Origin: Cryptomeria japonica
Lineage: Eukaryota; Streptophyta; Pinopsida; Cupressales; Cupressaceae
Assembly: GCF_030272615.1 (NCBI RefSeq)
Contig: NC_081414.1
Span: forward strand, 521,612,185-521,676,184
Direction of reading: 5' to 3'
Length of the DNA: 64,000 bases
A program made the position numbers and the translations under genes. The notes under the pieces are model-generated. The model saw only the letters and a list, made by a program, of their open reading frames with translations. It was not told the origin of the DNA and did not search any database. Positions 57,734 to 64,000 of the stretch are shown here, in pieces. Each line of letters begins with the position of its first letter. Position 1 is the first letter of the stretch.

Positions 57734-58283
57734 GTATGTATACGTGTAGATAAATATATATATTTATAATGTATATATTCACTGTGGATTCACATTGTTA
57801 TTTCATTATATTTTATTTAACAACATTTAATCTATTATATGTGTGTGTGTGTGTCTGTTAATATATACAAACATAGATAAGCTTTGCGTGTTTTAATTTT
57901 TAGAACAAGTTTGTTTTATTATCCAACAACATTATATTTATTTTCATAATGGTGTAAATATACTTATTTATATATATATAGATGGATATGCATTTATATG
58001 TATATGGATGTATATATATAAACATATTTGCTAGATTTCTCCTTACTCCTTAAACTACAAGGCTAGATAGTTTCCTTTACCTTTTTTTTGGAAATAACAT
58101 CATATAGTATTTACACATGATTTAAATGCACAAATAGCTTTCCTATTAAATCAGGTTTTAGCATTCAAGTTGTAGGTTTAATAGCATTATACTTTTTAAT
58201 ATATTCAAATAGATATATACATATACTCATATAGCTTTAAATGTGGGGATTAATTTTGTTTAATAATCTGATTATGTAATGAG
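56742..58283 (-). repeat. F3: remainder of the gypsy-type LTR, right of insertion B
   Basis: AT-rich sequence continuing the host of B, with no coding. It contains a GC-rich block (about 57200-57600) that may correspond to the GC island of the 3117-7321 LTR, and simple repeats. It is cut at 58284 by element C, so its own 5' end is outside the window. The minus-strand 77-residue frame at 57253-57486 is Pro/Gly-rich and looks non-genic. Family assignment is tentative. Confidence 0.4.
57666..57740. repeat. (TA)n followed by (TGTA)n microsatellite
   Basis: About 28 TA units run from 57666 to 57721, followed by roughly five TGTA units. A short (GT)n lies at about 57840-57854. Confidence 0.95.
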
Positions 58284-59254
58284 TGATGATATGATGAATC
58301 AATAAGGATCTGAACAACTACTGAGGGGGGTGAATTAGTAGATAGAAAACAAACAAAACATTCACCAAACTCAAACCCAACTCATAAATCAATCAATGAA
58401 CTAATCAGTTTAAACATTGTACTATAAATTGCAACTGCACTGTCAAGTTTATTGGTTGACTAAGATACCAATATAATAGTGTAACAAATCTAAAACTCTC
58501 AAACCACTTTCCTAACATTAGTAATAGAACATTTTAGATCACTTCCGGTCATCTTAACACATCTAAGTGGCTTTACCAGTTAAATAGATTAACCGTATCA
58601 AAACATGACCACAAAAATCATTCACCACTTGACACAATGATTTTTGACGTGGAAACCCAAATGGGAAAAACCATGGTGGGGATGAATGCCCACAACTATT
58701 CTGAACTCTTCTAAAGTTTCCCTTGTTAGGAGCCAAGCCTTGTTAGAAGCTTTACAAAAATGTCATGTTAGGAACATATCCGATTAAGGACCACCATGTT
58801 AAAGGTGATACCCTATTAGGAGTAACCTCGATAGAGGATTTCAAATCCAAGATAATGGATCACCTAGTTAGAGGATTAAGAAAAACACCAAGCCTATTAA
58901 AGCTTACCTAGTTAAGGGATTTAACTGTTGTAATTATTAGAGAACAATAGGGTTTTTGTTGATATGGTAATAGCACTACTCTACTTGATCAGATCCTTTT
59001 TATGCTCCTATTTGCCTTCACACATTCTGTAGATACTTCTTCTAGTTAGACAATCAATCACACTCACACTTAACCAAAATTTCCAACACTACTACAAAAC
59101 AACTCATTGACCTTATAAGCAAAAAAAATATCAATACCATTTGATTGTGATGATTGAGAGTAATTCACGTACACAGGTATAGGAATCCTAGTTTACATTT
59201 TCATGTACACTCCTTCAACCGAGTCTTCGTGTCTTCAGCTAGTAACTGGCTACA
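58284..59254 (-). repeat. Left (3') LTR of element C
   Basis: Starts TGATGATATGATGAATCAAT and ends CTGGCTACA. Its start matches 63486 onward for all 515 bases available there, with moderate divergence. It carries the GAGGGGGGTGAATTAGTAG motif near its edge, like A and B. Confidence 0.85.
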
Positions 59255-59271
59255 GTTCCTCTCCCCCTTTG
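59255..59271 (-). other. Polypurine tract of element C
   Basis: TCAAAGGGGGAGAGGAAC in the element's direction, next to the 3' LTR, in the same GACAACAATGCCAAAG context as in A and B. Confidence 0.7.
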
Positions 59272-59419
59272 ACAACAATGCCAAAGTGAAACTAAAATAT
59301 ACAGTGTCATACTTAACTATTTTGTAACTAGTTGCTCACCCTATGGAGTAGCTCCACTCTACACCAATCCCGCTTCAATATCTTCAATAAGCTTTGGGAT
59401 TGATGTCTTCCACATCTAC

Positions 59420-59960
59420 TTAATTAACCTCATGTAGGGGCACAACCCCTAGCTGACATCTAAGATACTCAAAAGTAGCCATAGGTAGAGGTTTAGTAAA
59501 GATATCTGCTAGTTGTTCCTTGGTAGATACATGCTCCAGTAACACATCTTTACTCTGCACTTTCTCTCTCAAGAAATGATATTTCAACTCTATATGCTTG
59601 GTTCTAGCATACAACATTGGGTTCTTTGAAATGTTTATTGCACTCGTGTTATCACATAAAATCCTTACTAGTTCTGATATTTTCAACTTGAATCCTTCTA
59701 GAATGTGTTTCATACAGATTGCCTAGGTAGAATTCATATACATTGCAACATATTTAGCTTCAGTAGTTGATTGTGATATACAACTTTTCTTCTTGCTGCT
59801 CCAAGATACAAGTCTTCCTCCAAGAAAGAATGCACCTCTGGTTGTACTCTTCCTATCATCAACATTTCATGCCCATTTTGCATCTATATAGACTTTAAAA
59901 TAAAAGTTACTTGCATATGGATACCATAATCCATAATCAGTAGTACCTTTTAGATATCTA
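59420..59960 (-). pseudogene. C: copia RNase H domain
   Basis: The order is VYIDAKWA (first catalytic Asp kept, second Asp of the usual DAD changed), DDRKSTTRGAFFLGGRLVSW, TTEAKYVA (catalytic Glu kept), CDNTSAINISKNP (Asp kept), then RTKHIELKYHFLRE and EQLADIFTKPL, ending in LGVVPLHEVN and a stop. It degrades the RNA strand during reverse transcription. At least two in-frame stops or breaks lie upstream of 59713. Confidence 0.85.
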
Positions 59961-60004
59961 AATATCATTTTAGTTGCTACCATGTGTGTCGCATTTAGGT
60001 TCTT

Positions 60005-60935
60005 CTAAAATATAGCAACTAATCCAGCTACATGAGCAATATCCAGTTTGTTGTGAACAACATAATGTAGTTTCCCTATCATAGACTTGTACTCCTTTTC
60101 ATCCATAGATGCAACATCATCCTCCTTACATAGTTTACATCTTGTAACCATTGGTGTTCCAACTGGTTTACAATCTCCCATTTCAAATGTCTTCGGTACT
60201 TCTTTCACATATTTGGACTGTGTGATAAAGATACCATTCTTCATCTGTTGAATTTGCAAACCTATAAAGAATTTTATCTCTCCTACCAAAGGAATCTCAA
60301 ATTCACTTTTCATCTCATTTCCAAAGTCATCAAACATGTCATCATTGCCTCCAAAAATGATATCATCCACAAATACCTCACTAACCATTATCTTATCTCC
60401 TTCAGTCTTGAGATATATATTGTTGTCTTCACTGGTTCTCTGAAAACCTATCTTCACCAAGTGTGAATGTATTCTTTCATACCATTCCCTAGGTGCTTGC
60501 TTTAGTCTATATAGTGCCTTGTGTAGTCTGGACACTATATCCTTTGCATCAGTCAAAGCATAACCATCTGGCTATTCAATGCAAACTTCCTCTTCCAATA
60601 TTACATTTAGAAATGTTGACTTCACATCCATCTGATATACTTTGAATCCTCTATGTGCTACAAATGCAAGTAGAGTCCTCACACCTTCTAATCTAGTAAC
60701 TGGTGCAAATGTCTCACCATAGTATTCACCTTCTTCCTATGCATAACCTTTGCATACCATTTTGCCCTTGTTTCTGACTACTACTTCATATTCATTCAGT
60801 TTATTCGTGAATGCCCATTTAGTACCTATTACATTTTTATTCACTGGTTTGGGTACTAGGGTCCATGTATTATTCTTCTCAATCTAGTCAAGCTCTTCTT
60901 CCATATCCTTGATCCAGTGATCATCTCCAAAAGCT
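60005..60935 (-). pseudogene. C: copia reverse transcriptase domain
   Basis: N-terminal part across several stops: NNTWTLVPKP, VIGTKWAF, ETFAPVTRL, VYQMDVKSTFLN. The long open piece (60005-60556) has HKALYRLKQAPREWYERI, then VFVDDIIFGG, the catalytic YVDD-type box with Phe first, and FFIGLQIQQMKNGIFITQSK. This is the polymerase that copies element RNA into DNA in the particle. The early catalytic Asp (QMDVKSTFLN) and the DD pair remain, but stops make it inactive. Confidence 0.88.
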
Positions 60936-60953
60936 TCCTTTTCTATTCTAGGC

Positions 60954-61200
60954 TCAATAGTGGAGATCATACAAGAATTCTCTTATTCTTCTTTTGGTTA
61001 ACACACTAGCATCTTTATCTCCAATAATCTGATCAGGATTATGATTCATTCTTACATACCTTGGAATAACATGATCATGGTCTTTAGGTTCTTCTTCCTC
61101 ACTATCTTCATCTTCTACAAAATCTTCCTGATCCTGTTGAACTAGTACTATTGTATTCATTTCACCAACTTCTAGATTCACCTGTTCTAGTTCCAAAATC
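60954..61200 (-). pseudogene. C: acidic linker between integrase and reverse transcriptase
   Basis: An open stretch rich in Glu and Asp (EDEDSEEEEPKDHDHVIP) lies between integrase and reverse transcriptase, as in many plant copia polyproteins. It has no known enzymatic role. Confidence 0.6.
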
Positions 61201-61264
61201 AAAATGTAAGGTTCATCTTCCTTCTTCTCCTCATTGGTTTCTCCTGTATCTTCAAGACACTCAT

Positions 61265-62180
61265 CTACTCAGACATTATCACATTAAATGATCTTCTTTG
61301 TCTAGTTGTTGTAACATTTGTAGGCTTTTCTCTTGGTGGAGTAACCAAGAAATATGCCTTTATCACTCTTAGCATCAAACTTACCAACAGAGTCACCTCT
61401 CTTGATAAAACATTTACTACCAAGAACCTTAAAGTAGTTGACATTAATTGATATACCATACTAGTATTCATAAGGATTTTTATCCTTACCTCTTTTAACC
61501 AATATCTGATTCATAGTGTAGATAGTTGTGCTGACATCTTCTCTCCAAAAAGTCTTAGCTACACCTCCTTGTATTAGCATAGTTATAGCAGCTTCAACAA
61601 CTGGTCGGTTGTTCCTCTCTACAATACCATTTTGTTGTGGTGTCTTAGGTATAGAAAGTTGCATCTTAATTCCATTTTCTTCATAGTATCTAGTGAATTC
61701 CTCTAAAGTAAATTCACCAACTTGATCAGTTCTTAAGCACTTTATCTTCTTTCCACTTTCCTTTTCAACTAAGGTCTTGAAAGCCTTAAACTTGCTAAAG
61801 GATTTTGTTTTGTCCTTCAAGAATGTGACCCATAGAGCAATCATTAGTGAAGATAATAAAATATCAATCACCTTGAATACTCCTAGTCCTTATTGGTCCA
61901 TAGAGGTCTATATGAACCAAATCTATAAAATGTTCTGCTGAGAAAGATTTTCTCTTAAAAATTGAGGATGTCATCTTCCCTAACTGGCATTCCTTACACA
62001 GAGAATTCACCAATTTGTCCAACAGAGGAGGAAAACCTCTTACTAATTTTGACTTACTAACTTTTAAAATGTTATCAAAATTTACATGACAGAATCCCCA
62101 ATGCCAAAGCCAGCAATGATCTACTTTTTCAATTAAGCAACTATTGACTTTAGAATTTAGGTGAAACAAGTTACCTTTTG
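61265..62180 (-). pseudogene. C: copia integrase (zinc-binding, catalytic and C-terminal parts)
   Basis: The GAG-pre-integrase/HHCC region is at 61864-62169, with WHWGFCHVNF (a His of the usual finger lost) and SLCKECQLGK. The catalytic core follows in another frame (61461-61871): CLRTDQVGEFT with the second Asp, and PKTPQQNGIVERNNR with the Glu. The first catalytic Asp lies in VHIDLYGPI. A C-terminal part with SKCFIKRG and GIFLGYS continues in a third frame. Integrase joins the DNA copy to the chromosome. Frameshifts divide it. Confidence 0.85.
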
Positions 62181-62299
62181 TACATCCTATTCTTAAATTC
62201 TAGTGGATAACCTTTGTTATTGATTTGAGAAACACTCAAAAGATTGTATTTCAATCCTTCAACCCAGTAGACATCATCTGCATTGCTCTTTCCATTAAG

Positions 62300-63415
62300 A
62301 GAAATGGTTCACTTTCCTTTTACCATGCAGGGTGAGTCACTTCCAAATCTCACAACATCTCCATCAAATTCCTTCAAAGTAAGAAACCTACTTCGGTCAT
62401 GGGTCATATGGTGTGAACAACCACCAGCTATAATCCAATCATCAGAACTATCCATGCGAGAGACTAATGCCTTCTGATCTGATGTCTCCTCCTTAATGGA
62501 AACAAAGATAATGTCCTCATTTACATCTCCCTTAGATTCCTCATTTGTGATTCCTCCATCCAATGCAATGAGGCAATCTCTTTTACATTTTCCTTTGTAC
62601 TTCTTATACTTCTCATATTTTTTCTCATTGTCTCCATTTGGATAGTTAGTTGAAACATGTCCAATCCGATTACATGCAAAATAGTTAAAAGGTAATTTAC
62701 CTATGTACTTATCGGAACCTCTGGGTAACTGCTTGGCCAACAATGCTTTAAGCTCAACCAGACTATCTTCATCATCAACTTCTCTATTGGATCTGGAATT
62801 ATGACTATGACTAGCTTCTCTACTTTTCCTTATCGGTGGGTTAGAAACTAAAGCTCTAAATGCAGATTCTAATTTATGAATACTACCATCATACTACCAT
62901 TTAACTCAAAAGTAGTAGTTTACCAATGATGGAGTCAAGAGTTACCTTTGTTTTATCAATATACTTAAGTTCTTGAATGGCTGCAATTGGGATAGCATAG
63001 ACTGGTAGAAGGTTTCTCAAGACCTTGCTAACCATTGTGATATCCTCCACTTTACCACCAACACTTTTGATGTCACCGACTATCTCCTTGATCCTCTAAC
63101 CATGTTGTTGAATATTCTTACCTTTAGCCATCCGCATGTATCCTCAAGTTTCTTCCACACATCATAAATAGTCTCCAAACCATGGACATCAACATAGTCT
63201 AAATTGGGCAAGGAATTGATAATGGCCTCCAATTCTTGATTATTCTCTTGTTTCTTCTTCTTTTGATCATCAGATAGGATCCCACTAGGCAAGTTATATT
63301 TGGTAACAACATGTTCCTAGTATTAACTTCCTAAGCTTCTTATATAGATCTTCATCCTATCACTTTAGATTGTGTAGTTTTCCCTATTGAACTTCAGACC
63401 TTCTTTCTTCATCAT
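62300..63415 (-). pseudogene. C: copia Gag and aspartic protease
   Basis: Gag starts MMKKEGLKFNRENYTI at 63413-63415, followed by LPSGILSDDQKKKKQENNQE and DVWKKLEDTCGW. After frameshifts come the KSREASHSHNSRSN linker and a zinc knuckle FACNRIGHVSTNYP, where flanking Cys are lost. Protease follows as DDWIIAGGCSHHMT: copia elements have D-S-G at the place of A-G-G, so the catalytic Asp is gone. The domains are thus recognisable but dead. Confidence 0.85.
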
Positions 63416-63471
63416 GTTCTTCTATATTTTTACCTCAATTTGTTAGGCTTAAACACAAGAGGACCTCAAAA

Positions 63472-63483
63472 GATTTGATACCA
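63472..63483 (-). other. Primer-binding site of element C (initiator-Met type, two changes)
   Basis: TGGTATCAAATC in the element's direction, two bases from the LTR. It differs from the canonical TGGTATCAGAGC at two places, which fits decay. Confidence 0.75.
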
Positions 63484-63485
63484 AT

Positions 63486-64000
63486 TGATGATATGATAAA
63501 TCAATAAGGATCCAAACAACTAATAAGGGGAGGTGAATTGGTAGATAGAAAACAAACAAAATTTTCACCAAACTCAAACCCAACTCATAAATCAATCATT
63601 GAACTAACCAGTTTAAACACTATACTATAAACTGTAACTGCACTCTCAGGTTTACCGATTGACTAAGATACCAATATAATAGTGTAACAGATCTAAAAAT
63701 CTCAAACCATTTAACCAAAACATCAAACCACATTACTAACATTAGTAATAGCACATTTCAGATCACTTTTGGTCATCTTAACACATCTAAGTGGCTTTAC
63801 CAGTTAAATAGATTAACCATATCAAAACATAACCACAAAAACTATTCACCACTTGACACAATTATTTTTGATGTGGAAACCTAAATGGGAAAAATCACGG
63901 TGGAGATGAATAGCCAAAACTATTCTCAACTATTGTGAAGTTCACCCTGTTAGGAGCCAAGATTTGTTAGAAGCTTTACAAAAATGTCTTGTTAGGAATA
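63486..64000 (-). repeat. Right (5') LTR of element C, partial
   Basis: Matches 58284-58800 from TGATGATATGAT onward, including CACATCTAAGTGGCTTTACC. The LTR continues past the end of the window. Confidence 0.85.

Larger units (their letters stand above)
58284..64000 (-). mobile_element. Element C: degenerate Ty1/copia retrotransposon with gag and pol (runs off the window)
   Basis: Left (3') LTR 58284-59254, polypurine tract 59255-59271, then on minus RNase H, reverse transcriptase, integrase, protease and gag in the usual copia order. The primer site is at 63472-63483 and the 5' LTR starts at 63486. Stops and frameshifts are spread throughout. It is the only element here with a full enzyme set, and so a model for the helper of A and B. 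It inserted into F3 after ATGAG; the partner duplication is outside the window. Confidence 0.88.

Noticed and set aside
1-64000. tRNA, rRNA, CRISPR, bacterial operons or intact host genes
   Set aside because: None seen on reading both strands. The tRNA-like words are primer-binding sites only, and the repeats are LTRs or microsatellites.

Overview
This window looks like intergenic DNA from a large, repeat-rich plant nuclear genome. A gymnosperm (conifer) is my best guess, from AT-rich composition, very long and old LTRs, gag-only elements and deep nesting; the sequence does not prove it. I see no intact host gene, tRNA, rRNA or CRISPR array. Almost everything is LTR retrotransposon sequence of the Ty3/gypsy and Ty1/copia types, mostly decayed. 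The only non-retroelement coding trace is a plant-mobile-domain (PMD) gene fragment at 12318-12819.

Layout. 1-9719: the 3' part of a gypsy-type element on +, with a 4.2-kb LTR (3117-7321, preceded by a polypurine tract), then a second truncated LTR with the same 3' end. 9930-12317: a 5'-truncated copia-like non-autonomous element (A') on +, with remains of an accessory ORF, two polypurine tracts and a 3' LTR that cuts into the PMD pseudogene. 13975-15870: a minisatellite, a polypurine tract and a Tat-type gypsy LTR on +, then a decayed Tat pol fragment (RNase H plus second RNase H) on -.

15868-58283: a gypsy-type LTR on - (F3) is split by a 40.3-kb insertion, element B (16417-56736), with a perfect 5-bp target duplication (GTAAA). 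B is a copia-type gag-only element with an initiator-Met-tRNA primer site. Its left LTR is split by D (16715-42500), a gypsy-type gag-only element present as LTR-internal-LTR-internal-LTR with one target duplication (GCACT/GCATT). The third D LTR is split by E (34092-42002, duplication CAAAA), a Tat-like gag-protease element lacking reverse transcriptase. B's right LTR is split by A (49749-56233, duplication GTGTG), which has a reduced gag with four zinc knuckles and a second long reading frame of about 1,077 codons where pol would normally be.

58284-64000: element C, a degenerate copia element on - that still shows gag, protease, integrase, reverse transcriptase and RNase H. It runs off the window inside its 5' LTR. 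A, B and C share LTR-edge motifs, a tRNA-iMet-type primer site and a polypurine tract, so a C-like element is a plausible source of enzymes for A and B. The insertion order follows from nesting: F3, then B, then D and A in B's two LTRs, then E inside D. C separately interrupts F3.
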